The notes: generated by a model not told the origin, from the sequence alone. Counted from the stretch's first letter, positions 1-6,436 are shown. The stretch: DNA of 8,365 nt from a bacterium (GCA_030591105.1 JAUVBS010000069.1:1-8365); one strand, 5' to 3'. Translations and numbers: made by a program.

Positions 1-596
1 CCGATGTCTGGGCGACCGCCGGGCAACTCCGGGCAGCTGCGGCCGACGGTGCGGCCCAGCCGGTGCCGATAACCGAATACCAGGCCGGTTCGTACGACTC
101 TCTGCTGGCGCCTCTGCTGGACGACGCACGCCGTGACAGCTATCGGTGTTGGTTGGCGGCCGCGCACAATGGGTCGGCCGAGACGACCCTCGCCCGTCTG
201 TACGAATTGATGGCCGGCGCCGAATGGGCCGCACCGATCTTAGCGGCGCCGGCGGCTCGGTCCCGTGTCGAAGGACTACTGGCCAGGCTCGGCGACGAGA
301 GTGTGGCAGCACTGGTGCGGCGTCCGTTGTGGGAGGCGTGGTGGTACGAGGTGCTCGCATTGAATGGCCAAGCTGGCCCTGCCGAGCGTCGGCCCGTGGT
401 GACGCTGAGCAGTGCTGATCGAGGTGGCGGTCGACTCGCCGCCGACGGGGTCTACCTCTGCCTGGGCACCGAGCCGGCCCGCGTGCACTACCGCGTCCTG
501 GGCCGTATCACCGACCGCAGTCTGGTCCTCTATCAGGAACGTTCCCCGCTCCCTAGCAGCGGTGACGGCCAAGATGGCGCGCCAAGCGGCAGCTAG
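1..596 (+). CDS. Hypothetical protein, C-terminal part (5' end outside window)
   Basis: The reading frame is open from the first complete codon (position 3) to the TAG at 594-596, about 197 residues, so the true start probably lies upstream. A GTG at 63 is possible, but no Shine-Dalgarno sequence precedes it and the frame continues above it. I do not recognise the family. The visible part has an Ala/Leu-rich, probably helical stretch (about residues 25-100 counted from the GTG) containing the aromatic cluster PLWEAWWYEV. A shorter section with alternating hydrophobic residues (VYLCLG, VHYRVLG, LVLYQE) follows and may be beta-strand. The last 15 or so residues are Ser/Gly/Pro-rich and probably disordered. 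No signal peptide, membrane segment or catalytic motif is visible in this portion. It ends 20 nt before the -35 element of the tnaA promoter, so tnaA need not depend on its transcription. Confidence 0.6.
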   Translation, partial: DVWATAGQLRAAAADGAAQPVPITEYQAGSYDSLLAPLLDDARRDSYRCWLAAAHNGSAETTLARLYELMAGAEWAAPILAAPAARSRVEGLLARLGDESVAALVRRPLWEAWWYEVLALNGQAGPAERRPVVTLSSADRGGGRLAADGVYLCLGTEPARVHYRVLGRITDRSLVLYQERSPLPSSGDGQDGAPSGS

Positions 597-615
597 AGTC
601 TGCTAGGGGTAGCTC

Positions 616-644
616 TTGTGCCGCTGCCCACCGCTTGTTACCAT
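616..644 (+). promoter_or_regulatory. Predicted sigma70-type promoter for tnaA
   Basis: TTGTGC (616-621) and TACCAT (639-644) are separated by exactly 17 bp. Transcription would start near 650, giving a leader of roughly 48 nt. The last eight bases of the element, GTTACCAT, also occur in the predicted deoB promoter. The call rests on motif matching and position only. Confidence 0.45.
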
Positions 645-654
645 CGAGAGCGGT

Positions 655-675
655 GCGCGCCGGCTGGCGGCGTGC
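655..675 (+). promoter_or_regulatory. GC-rich hairpin in the tnaA 5' leader
   Basis: Bases 655-662 can pair with 668-675 around a 5-nt loop (663-667), giving 8 bp with one G-U pair. It starts a few bases after the predicted transcription start and ends 11 nt before the Shine-Dalgarno sequence. No U-tract follows, so it is not an intrinsic terminator. It could stabilise the mRNA or be chance in GC-rich DNA. Confidence 0.3.
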
Positions 676-686
676 CTGATTACATA

Positions 687-692
687 AAGGAG
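687..692 (+). promoter_or_regulatory. Shine-Dalgarno site that fixes the tnaA start
   Basis: AAGGAG lies 6 nt before the ATG at 699. It decides against the in-frame GTG at 618, which sits inside the predicted -35 element and would add 27 residues with no counterpart in the family. Confidence 0.8.
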
Positions 693-698
693 TCGACG

Positions 699-2099
699 AT
701 GGATCTGCCCTTCGAACCGTACCGCATCAAGGTGGTCGAGAGAATCCAGCGAGTCAGCCGCAGGGAGCGGTTCGCTCATTTGGAGACCGCCGGCTACAAC
801 GTCTTCAAGATACCGTCGGAGGCTATTTACGTCGATCTACTGACCGACAGCGGAACCTCGGCCATGAGCGACCAGCAGTGGGCCGCCATGATGACGGGCG
901 ACGAGGCCTACGCGTGCAGCCGTAGTTTCGAGATCTTCGAGCAATCCGTCCGGAGCCTCTTCGGCTTCCAGCACATCATCCCGACTCATCAAGGACGGGC
1001 GGCCGAGGGGCTGCTCTTTGCCGTCGCCGTCCGACCGGGAGATGTCGTTCCGAACAACATTCACTTCGACACCACCCGCGCCAATGTCGAGCACGTCGGC
1101 GGCATCGCCATCGATTGCGTGTGCGACGAAGGTCTCGAACCGGCCCTCGAGGCGCCGTTCAAAGGCAACATGTCGCTCGAGAAGCTCGACGCGGCGTTTG
1201 TCAAATACGGCCGCGAGCGGATCCCGCTGGTGATGCTCACCATCACGAACAACAGCGGTGGCGGCCAACCGGTGTCGGTAGCCAACGTGCGCGAGGTCAG
1301 CGAGTACTGCCGCGAGCGCGGCGTGCCGCTGATCTTCGACGCCTGTCGTTTCGCCGAGAACGCCTGGTTCGTCCAGCAGCGTGAATCGGCGTACGCCGAC
1401 CGGAGCGTTGCCGACATCGCACGGGAGATCTTCGCCTTCGGCGACGGTTGTACCATGAGTGCCAAGAAGGACGGCCTGGTGAACATCGGCGGTTTCCTCT
1501 GTCTGAACGACGAGGCTTTGGCGAGTGAAGTGACCAACTTGCTGATCCTGCGCGAGGGTTTTCCGACCTACGGAGGTTTGGCGGGCCGCGACCTGGCGGC
1601 GATTGCCCAAGGCCTGCGCGAAGTGACCGATCCGGAGTATCTGAGCTACCGTATCGGTCAGGTTGCGCGGTTGGGACGTCGGCTCGACGAACTCGGTGTA
1701 CCGATTCTGCGACCGACCGGTGGCCACGCTGTCTATATCGACGCGCGGGCGACTTTACCGCATATTCCGCAGCGCGAATTTCCCGCCCAGGTTTTCACCG
1801 CGGCGCTCTACCTGGAGTCGGGTGTCCGTGCGGTGGAGATCGGTAGCCTGATGTTCGAACATCGCGATCCCGACACGGGCGAACCGGCGTTTCCCGCGAT
1901 GGAGTTGGTGCGTCTGGCGGTGCCGAGACGTGTCTACACCCACACGCAACTCGATTACGTGGCCGAAGGATGTGCCCGGGTGGCCCATCTGGGTGATCGT
2001 TTGCACGGGCTGGAAATCGTCTGGCAACCGCCGGCCCTGCGCCATTTCACCGCCGCGCTCCGACCGCTGGCCGGCGGGGAACTCGTGGCCCAGGCCTGA
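699..2099 (+). CDS. tnaA: Tryptophanase (tryptophan indole-lyase), PLP enzyme
   Basis: A 466-residue cytoplasmic beta-eliminating lyase that converts L-tryptophan to indole, pyruvate and ammonia. The family is clear from LLTDSGT (47-53), GDEAY with the catalytic Tyr71, THQGR (96-100), GGQPVS (188-193), Asp214 and Arg217, and the PLP lysine in SAKKD (Lys257). Gly52, Glu69 and Asn262, which bind the monovalent cation in tyrosine phenol-lyase (TPL), are present. Residues that separate the two activities are of the tryptophanase type: Asp124 in FDTT (Thr in TPL), Phe288 (Met), VEI at 379-381 (MER in TPL, including its phenol-binding Arg381) and His449 in LRHFT (Phe). Overall length and numbering follow TPL, without the longer loop E. 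coli TnaA has before FDTT. The start follows a good Shine-Dalgarno site. An unknown gene follows after 18 nt; no tnaB permease is adjacent and no TnaC-like leader peptide is visible. I compared it with family members from memory. Confidence 0.9.
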   Translation: MDLPFEPYRIKVVERIQRVSRRERFAHLETAGYNVFKIPSEAIYVDLLTDSGTSAMSDQQWAAMMTGDEAYACSRSFEIFEQSVRSLFGFQHIIPTHQGRAAEGLLFAVAVRPGDVVPNNIHFDTTRANVEHVGGIAIDCVCDEGLEPALEAPFKGNMSLEKLDAAFVKYGRERIPLVMLTITNNSGGGQPVSVANVREVSEYCRERGVPLIFDACRFAENAWFVQQRESAYADRSVADIAREIFAFGDGCTMSAKKDGLVNIGGFLCLNDEALASEVTNLLILREGFPTYGGLAGRDLAAIAQGLREVTDPEYLSYRIGQVARLGRRLDELGVPILRPTGGHAVYIDARATLPHIPQREFPAQVFTAALYLESGVRAVEIGSLMFEHRDPDTGEPAFPAMELVRLAVPRRVYTHTQLDYVAEGCARVAHLGDRLHGLEIVWQPPALRHFTAALRPLAGGELVAQA

Positions 2100-2117
2100 T
2101 CTGACAGGAGGGGCGTA

Positions 2118-2786
2118 GTGCGGGTGGTCTGCGTGCCCACCGAAGACCCTCTGGCCGAGATGGTGACGGCCGTCGCGGCTTCGGCCGCACGGCGGCTGGG
2201 GCTCGACCCGCGTCTGGCGTCGTTGACGGTTTGTCTCGACGACATAGCCGACGACCCCCGGGTTTGGTTCGCGTTGCGGTCGGCTGGACCCGCGACGCCG
2301 CAACGTTGGCTAGCTACGATCTATCTGCACCCTGACCGGATTACAAGGGACCGTCCTGGGCGATTGTCGCTGGTACCGGACCGGCAGATTTGGGAACGTG
2401 CCGACGTTCCGAGCGAGGCAGCAAGTCCGGGTCCGGATGACTTCCGGCGAACGAAGGCGGAACGGAGCTTGTTTCACCAGCTGCTTTGGGTCGAGGATTT
2501 GATCACCGAATTGATCACGCCTGATGAACTACCCCGCGCCCTGGTCGAAGCGTTCCAGGAAGGATGGGCGGCGACGGTGGACGGTCGTCTCCGGCGCCGG
2601 CATCTGCCCGGGCACTCGGTGGCCGATCGCCGGGCGAGTTTCTCGCGATTATTCTCGCGGGCCGGAGTACTGTTGCCCGAGCATTGGCGCATCTTTCACC
2701 GTCTCTGGGAGGGGGCGGTTACCGATCAGGAAGCGGTCCTCGCCCAGGTCAGGCGACTACCGCGCCTCACCTGGCGTCATCAGTAA
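2118..2786 (+). CDS. Uncharacterised protein, probable operon partner of tnaA
   Basis: A 222-residue protein that I do not recognise. The GTG start follows AGGAGGGG (2106-2113) by 4 nt and lies 18 nt after the tnaA stop, so the two genes are probably co-transcribed. It has no signal peptide or membrane segment and is probably cytoplasmic. The N-terminal half contains a likely strand RWLATIYLHPDRI (63-75). A helical section follows with RSLFHQLLWVEDLITELI (116-133), then an Arg/His-rich stretch (156-177) and an aromatic C-terminal section with LLPEHWRIFHRLWEG (185-199). The order, a strand followed by a helix carrying HQLLW (120-124), resembles small zinc peptidases whose helix carries HExxH, but here Glu is Gln121 and the second His is Trp124, so zinc catalysis is not predicted. 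That resemblance is weak. It may have a structural, regulatory or substrate-handling role linked to tryptophan or indole; nothing in the sequence proves this. Confidence 0.8.
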   Translation: MRVVCVPTEDPLAEMVTAVAASAARRLGLDPRLASLTVCLDDIADDPRVWFALRSAGPATPQRWLATIYLHPDRITRDRPGRLSLVPDRQIWERADVPSEAASPGPDDFRRTKAERSLFHQLLWVEDLITELITPDELPRALVEAFQEGWAATVDGRLRRRHLPGHSVADRRASFSRLFSRAGVLLPEHWRIFHRLWEGAVTDQEAVLAQVRRLPRLTWRHQ

Positions 2787-2865
2787 CAGTAGCGGTCGCC
2801 AGCATTTGCTTTTTTGGCCGCAAAGCCCCAATTTCATGGCAGCCCGGATACCGCTCAGCCTGTGG

Positions 2866-2894
2866 TTGACGGTCATCCGGCCGGGGAGTAGGAT
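2866..2894 (+). promoter_or_regulatory. Predicted sigma70-type promoter for the lipoprotein gene
   Basis: TTGACG (2866-2871) and TAGGAT (2889-2894) are spaced by 17 bp, a close match to the bacterial consensus. Transcription would start near 2901-2904, about 86-89 nt before the ATG at 2990. It lies in the 203-bp gap after the preceding gene, in which I see no convincing terminator. Confidence 0.55.
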
Positions 2895-2946
2895 CCCCCG
2901 TTGATGCCAAGAAGCTGGACGATTGTCTGGCCGGCCGGGTTCGTTC

Positions 2947-2958
2947 CGTCGGCCGACG
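2947..2958. repeat. 12-bp perfect palindrome in the lipoprotein leader
   Basis: CGTCGGCCGACG reads the same on both strands. It lies downstream of the predicted transcription start and 19 nt before the Shine-Dalgarno site at 2977. It could be an operator for a dimeric repressor, but with no loop it is a poor RNA hairpin. In GC-rich DNA such a palindrome may also be chance. Confidence 0.3.
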
Positions 2959-2976
2959 AGGCGCGGCTCATCCCCT

Positions 2977-2982
2977 GGGAGG
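2977..2982 (+). promoter_or_regulatory. Shine-Dalgarno site that fixes the lipoprotein start
   Basis: GGGAGG lies 7 nt before the ATG at 2990. The in-frame TTG at 2984 would be only 1 nt away, so the ATG is preferred. Confidence 0.75.
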
Positions 2983-2989
2983 TTTGTCA

Positions 2990-3868
2990 ATGTCCGCTGT
3001 TTCGGTCCCGCGTCGCTGGGTGCTGCCATTGCTGCTCGGCGTTCTGATCAGCCTGACGTTTTCCGGCCTGGTGGGTTGCGGGAAAAAGCAGGAAGTCGAC
3101 CCGTACGTCTACACTTCCCTGCGCGCAGTCATGCACGGCGACACGCTCAGCCCGGGTTTTCTATTCGAGATCGACGCGCCGCAGTTCGAGTTCGTGCGCG
3201 GCAACGTGGCTCTCGTTCGCGAAGGTAACGAACTGGAGTTCCTGGTCGCCGACGACCTCGAGAATCGCTACGCTTCTTTGAGTGGGGCGTTGCTCGGTGT
3301 GGTCAAGACGTTTACCCCCTCGCCGACGCATCTTATGCTTTTCCGGATCAAACGCGGCGGTGTCATCGAGGCCGACAGCTTGCCCAGGCCGGAGTACACA
3401 CTGCCGAAACTGTTGCGTGCCGGTGCCATCGATCTGGAGACACCAGGGGCAGCTCTGCCGGATATCAGCTGGCGGAAGACCGCGAGCCTCAAGCAGTTTC
3501 TACCCGAAGAGGAAGACGACGATCTGCTGCAGATCCAGACCGGAATAAAAGATTTCGTGTGGGTGCCGGCGCACGACCTACCCGACTCGGTGCGTGCGAA
3601 CCCCAGCGAGCAGGACATGGCGTGGTACGCGGTTTTCCCGGAAGCGACGCTGCGGATCGTCGACTTGACGCCGGGTGCCGAATGGGCTCTGCACTACCTG
3701 CGGGCCAAGGACCTACCGCTGGTCGGTAGTGTTTCTCAGACCGGTTTCGTCGAGAAATACGCCGACCGAAAAGTGGAGTACGGCGAACTCGGCCATATCG
3801 CCGGAACGATGAAACTCAACTGGTTCAAAGTGGCCAACACTTTCGTCGAGGGTAGTGTCCGCGAATAG
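2990..3868 (+). CDS. Predicted lipoprotein of unknown function
   Basis: A 292-residue protein with a clear type II signal peptide: basic residues Arg8-Arg9, a hydrophobic core (about 10-28) and the lipobox LVGC (27-30), so the mature protein should start at the lipid-modified Cys30. The next residues are GKK. There is no Asp at +2, so by the E. coli sorting rule an outer-membrane destination is likelier, if this cell follows that rule. The mature part has many short alternating hydrophobic segments (about 56-126) that suggest beta structure, an acidic patch EEEDDD (173-178), and a C-terminal section with AWYAVFPEATLRIVDL. I recognise no catalytic motif or named domain. The gene has its own predicted promoter and ends just before a terminator-like hairpin shared with pfkA, so it looks monocistronic. 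It may be a structural or binding component of the envelope, but its role cannot be read from the sequence. Confidence 0.85.
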   Translation: MSAVSVPRRWVLPLLLGVLISLTFSGLVGCGKKQEVDPYVYTSLRAVMHGDTLSPGFLFEIDAPQFEFVRGNVALVREGNELEFLVADDLENRYASLSGALLGVVKTFTPSPTHLMLFRIKRGGVIEADSLPRPEYTLPKLLRAGAIDLETPGAALPDISWRKTASLKQFLPEEEDDDLLQIQTGIKDFVWVPAHDLPDSVRANPSEQDMAWYAVFPEATLRIVDLTPGAEWALHYLRAKDLPLVGSVSQTGFVEKYADRKVEYGELGHIAGTMKLNWFKVANTFVEGSVRE

Positions 3869-3893
3869 CTGTTCGATGCACCATCTGGCGTGA

Positions 3894-3923
3894 AGAAGCC
3901 CCCGCTACGAGGCGGGGGCTTCT
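3894..3923. terminator. Bidirectional terminator-like hairpin between convergent genes
   Basis: Bases 3894-3905 pair perfectly with 3912-3923 (12 bp, core GCCCCCGC/GCGGGGGC) around a 6-nt loop. It sits 25 nt after the lipoprotein stop and 39 nt from the pfkA stop, between two converging genes, which is the expected place for a shared terminator. The T-tracts are short on both strands, so it is not a textbook intrinsic terminator. Confidence 0.75.
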
Positions 3924-3962
3924 GCATACCCGCTGGCAGCGCGGACCGCTGATGCTCGGTGC

Positions 3963-4922
3963 TCAGGCGAGTGCCCGTTGGAGTTCCGCCGCCCGCTCCA
4001 CCGGGGCGATGCTGATCTTGGTGCGCTTGCGTAGCGCGCTGGTCGTCAGCCGGTTGGCCTGGATACCGACCATCATACCGTGTTTCCCCTGGAGCAGTAG
4101 TTCGGTCGCGTGATAGCCGAGTCGCGAGGCGAGGTTGCGGTCGTAGCCAGACGGCGAACCGCCGCGCTGGACGTGTCCCAGGACCACCATGCGGACCTGC
4201 CGCTGTAGCCGATTCTTGATTTCATAAGTGATATATGAAGCCTTGCCCGCCCCCTCGGCGACGATGATCAACGCGTGCTTCTTGCCGCGGTCGTAGCCGG
4301 CTTCGATACGGCGACAGACGGCATCCAAGTCGAAGGGGAATTCGGGCAACAGGGCCTCCTCGGCACCGGTCGCGACGGCGACGTGAGCAGCCAACAGGCC
4401 GTACTCGCGCCCCATCACCTCGATCACGAAGATGCGGCCGTGGCTCGTCGCGGTGTCGCGGATCTTGTCGACCGCGTCGATGGCGATGTTCAGCGCCGTG
4501 TCGAAGCCGATGGATATGTCCGTACCCGGGATATCGTTGTCGATGGTTGCCGGGACTCCGACCACCGGCAGATTGAATTCCCGCTCGAGCTTGTCGCCAC
4601 CGCGGAAGCTACCGTCACCGCCAATGACGACCAGGCCGTCGAGCTTCAGTTTCTTGAGTGATTTGGCCACCGGGGCGGTTCCTTCGTCGGTGGCGAATGC
4701 CGGGTAGCGTAGCGTACGGAGAATCGTGCCGCCTCGCTGGATGATTCCGCTGACCGAGCCGGACGCTAAGGGCGCAGCGTCGCCTTCGGCCAAGCCGAGC
4801 CAACCACGCTGGATACCGATCATTTCGACACCAGCGGTCCAGCCGGTTCGGACCACGGATCTGATGGCCGCATTCATACCGGCGGCGTCACCACCGCCGG
4901 TCAACACGCCGATTCTCTTCAT
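3963..4922 (-). CDS. pfkA: 6-phosphofructokinase, probably ATP-dependent
   Basis: A 319-residue glycolytic enzyme that phosphorylates fructose-6-phosphate to fructose-1,6-bisphosphate. Its length and numbering match E. coli PfkA closely. Visible are the nucleotide-binding GGGDAAGMN (9-17), Arg72, GGDGS (101-105), the catalytic TIDND (126-130, base Asp128), MGR (170-172), and VLGHVQRGGSP near the C-terminus with the sugar-phosphate-binding His and Arg. Gly104 in GGDGS points to ATP rather than pyrophosphate as donor, since PPi enzymes have Asp there. Unusual features are Gly9 for the usual Ser in LTSGGD, Ala14 for Pro, Ala125 where ATP enzymes have Gly and PPi enzymes Lys, and Ser54 where E. 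coli has the effector-binding Arg54. Arg21, Arg25 and Arg155 of the effector site are kept. The ATG overlaps the rarA stop (ATGA) and a GGGAGGA site lies inside the end of rarA, so translation is probably coupled. Confidence 0.93.
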   Translation of the reverse strand: MKRIGVLTGGGDAAGMNAAIRSVVRTGWTAGVEMIGIQRGWLGLAEGDAAPLASGSVSGIIQRGGTILRTLRYPAFATDEGTAPVAKSLKKLKLDGLVVIGGDGSFRGGDKLEREFNLPVVGVPATIDNDIPGTDISIGFDTALNIAIDAVDKIRDTATSHGRIFVIEVMGREYGLLAAHVAVATGAEEALLPEFPFDLDAVCRRIEAGYDRGKKHALIIVAEGAGKASYITYEIKNRLQRQVRMVVLGHVQRGGSPSGYDRNLASRLGYHATELLLQGKHGMMVGIQANRLTTSALRKRTKISIAPVERAAELQRALA

Positions 4923-6436
4923 CTGGTTCCTCCCGGTTCACGGCCCTCGACCGTCGGCTCGGCGTCAGCTTGCCGGCGCCGATGCCAGGCCGCGATACTA
5001 TCCATTCTTCGTTGCAGTTCCGCCTCGAACCCCTTGGCCGACGGACGGTAGAACTGATGCTCGGCCAGCTCGGTCGGTAGACACCTCATCGACGCGATAC
5101 CGTCGGTGGTGTCGGGAGCGTAGACATAGTCCTCACCGTAGCCAATGCTCTTCATCAACCGTGTCGGCGCGTTACGCAGCTGCAGCGGCACGGGCGGATT
5201 GTAGCCACGGCTCACTTCGCGCTCGGCCGCCTCGTAGGCAGCATAAAGAGAGTTGCTCTTCGGTGCGAGGGCGAGGTAGACCGTGATCTGCGCCAGGGCG
5301 AGCGCGCCCTCGGGCAGACCGATGAAATGGACCGCATCGCGCGCTGCCAGAGCTTGCGGGAGGGCCTGGGGATCGGCCAGTCCGACATCTTCACTCGCAA
5401 AGCGTACCAGCCGGCGGGCGATGTACAGCGGGTCCTCACCGCCGGCGAGTATGCGGGTCAGCCAGTAGAGTCCGGCTTGGACGTCGCTGTTGCGGAGCGA
5501 CTTGTGCAGGGCACTGATGAGGTTGAAGTGCTCTTCGCCCGCCTTGTCGTAGCGTACGGCCCGATGTTGGATCAACCGCGACAGATCGGCCGCTGTGACC
5601 GGCGCCGTAGCGGTACCGGTCGGTAGGTTTTCGGTCGCGTCGGTGCGGGACTCGGCGATGACTGCCGATAAGGAGTCGAGCAATCCCAGTGCTGATCGCG
5701 CATCTCCTTCGCTCAACTCCGCGATGGCGTCTAGCGCTTCTGGTGTGAAGTGTACTGCCCGCGGCGCCAACCCGTCGGCGGCTGCCAGTGCGCGCTCGAG
5801 CAGTGTGCGTACCTCGTTCGGCATCAACGGCGCCAGGACGAAGAGCCGCAGGCGACTCAAAAGGGCGGCGTTCAGTTCGAACGATGGATTCTCAGTCGTG
5901 GCACCGATCAGTTGGACGTCGCCTCGCTCGACCCACGGCAGCAGTGCGTCTTGCTGTCCCTTGTTGAAGCGGTGCACCTCGTCGAGCAAGAGGATGGTGC
6001 GTTGGCCGGTGCTCCGCAGCAGGCGGGCGGACTCGTCCATGACCGCCTTGAGCTCCTTGGTGCCGACCGCGACGGCGCTGTACTCGAGGCAACGTGCGTC
6101 GCCGTGGCGTGCGATCAGTCGCGCCAGTGTGGTCTTGCCGCAACCAGGCGGGCCCCACAACAGTAGCGATTGACTGCTGCGGCTTTCGAGCAAAGCACGT
6201 AGCTGACCGCCGGGGCCGATCAGTTCCGTCTGACCCACCATCATCTCGAGCGAACGGGGACGCATACGGTCCGCGAGCGGACGTTGCCGATCCGCAGTAG
6301 ACACCTCCGGCGCGGCCGGTGTGACGGCCGGCTCGGCCGCCTGTGTCGGTCGGGCCGACGCGCCACCGCGCTCTGGTGGCGGCTGTGGGCGTGGTTCCGG
6401 TACGGGGTCGAATAGTTCAGCGTTCATGGGCGCCAT
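4919..6436 (-). CDS. rarA: Replication-associated recombination protein A (RarA/MgsA family AAA+ ATPase)
   Basis: A AAA+ ATPase of the RarA/MgsA/WRNIP1 family, which acts at stalled or gapped replication forks and interacts with SSB in E. coli. In the 505-residue form from the ATG at 6436, the core begins at RPLADRMRP (52-60). Walker A is GPPGCGKTT (95-103), Walker B ILLLDE (148-153) followed by VHRFNKGQQDA, and sensor 1 GATTENPSFELN (178-189). A GDARSALG sensor-2 segment follows, and then the family C-terminal domain with LISALHKSLR, GGEDPLYIARR, SEDVG, APKSNS and LRNAPTRLMK. The N-terminus has the short LFD motif seen in many RarA proteins, then about 40 Pro/Ala-rich residues that make it longer than E. 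coli RarA (447). The start is uncertain: ATG 6436, ATG 6427 and TTG 6463 are all in frame with poor ribosome sites; 6436 has GAG at a fair distance. pfkA follows with a 4-nt overlap. Confidence 0.93.
   Translation of the reverse strand: MAPMNAELFDPVPEPRPQPPPERGGASARPTQAAEPAVTPAAPEVSTADRQRPLADRMRPRSLEMMVGQTELIGPGGQLRALLESRSSQSLLLWGPPGCGKTTLARLIARHGDARCLEYSAVAVGTKELKAVMDESARLLRSTGQRTILLLDEVHRFNKGQQDALLPWVERGDVQLIGATTENPSFELNAALLSRLRLFVLAPLMPNEVRTLLERALAAADGLAPRAVHFTPEALDAIAELSEGDARSALGLLDSLSAVIAESRTDATENLPTGTATAPVTAADLSRLIQHRAVRYDKAGEEHFNLISALHKSLRNSDVQAGLYWLTRILAGGEDPLYIARRLVRFASEDVGLADPQALPQALAARDAVHFIGLPEGALALAQITVYLALAPKSNSLYAAYEAAEREVSRGYNPPVPLQLRNAPTRLMKSIGYGEDYVYAPDTTDGIASMRCLPTELAEHQFYRPSAKGFEAELQRRMDSIAAWHRRRQADAEPTVEGREPGGTR

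Noticed and set aside
618..698. In-frame GTG at 618 as an earlier tnaA start
   Set aside because: It overlaps the predicted -35 element, has no Shine-Dalgarno site, and the extra 27 residues do not match the family.
837..1727. Long minus-strand open frame (296 codons) inside tnaA
   Set aside because: It is antisense to a strongly conserved enzyme, has no recognisable domain, and such antisense frames are expected in GC-rich genes.
699..2099. Calling the enzyme tyrosine phenol-lyase
   Set aside because: TPL's Thr124, Met288, Arg381 and Phe448 are replaced by tryptophanase-type Asp, Phe, Ile and His.
1755..2303. Minus-strand open frame across the tnaA end and the next gene
   Set aside because: Antisense to two genes with good ribosome sites; low-complexity Arg/Gly/His composition.
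2792..2830. Possible terminator around the six-T run at 2810-2815
   Set aside because: No stable stem directly precedes the T-run; the possible pairings are 4-5 bp or enclose the T-run in the loop.
3963..4922. Calling the kinase pyrophosphate-dependent
   Set aside because: PPi enzymes have Asp after GGD and Lys before TIDND; here they are Gly104 and Ala125.
5595..6173. Plus-strand open frame (192 codons) opposite rarA
   Set aside because: The rarA frame carries all AAA+ motifs here; the opposite frame is Arg/Ser-rich with no family resemblance.
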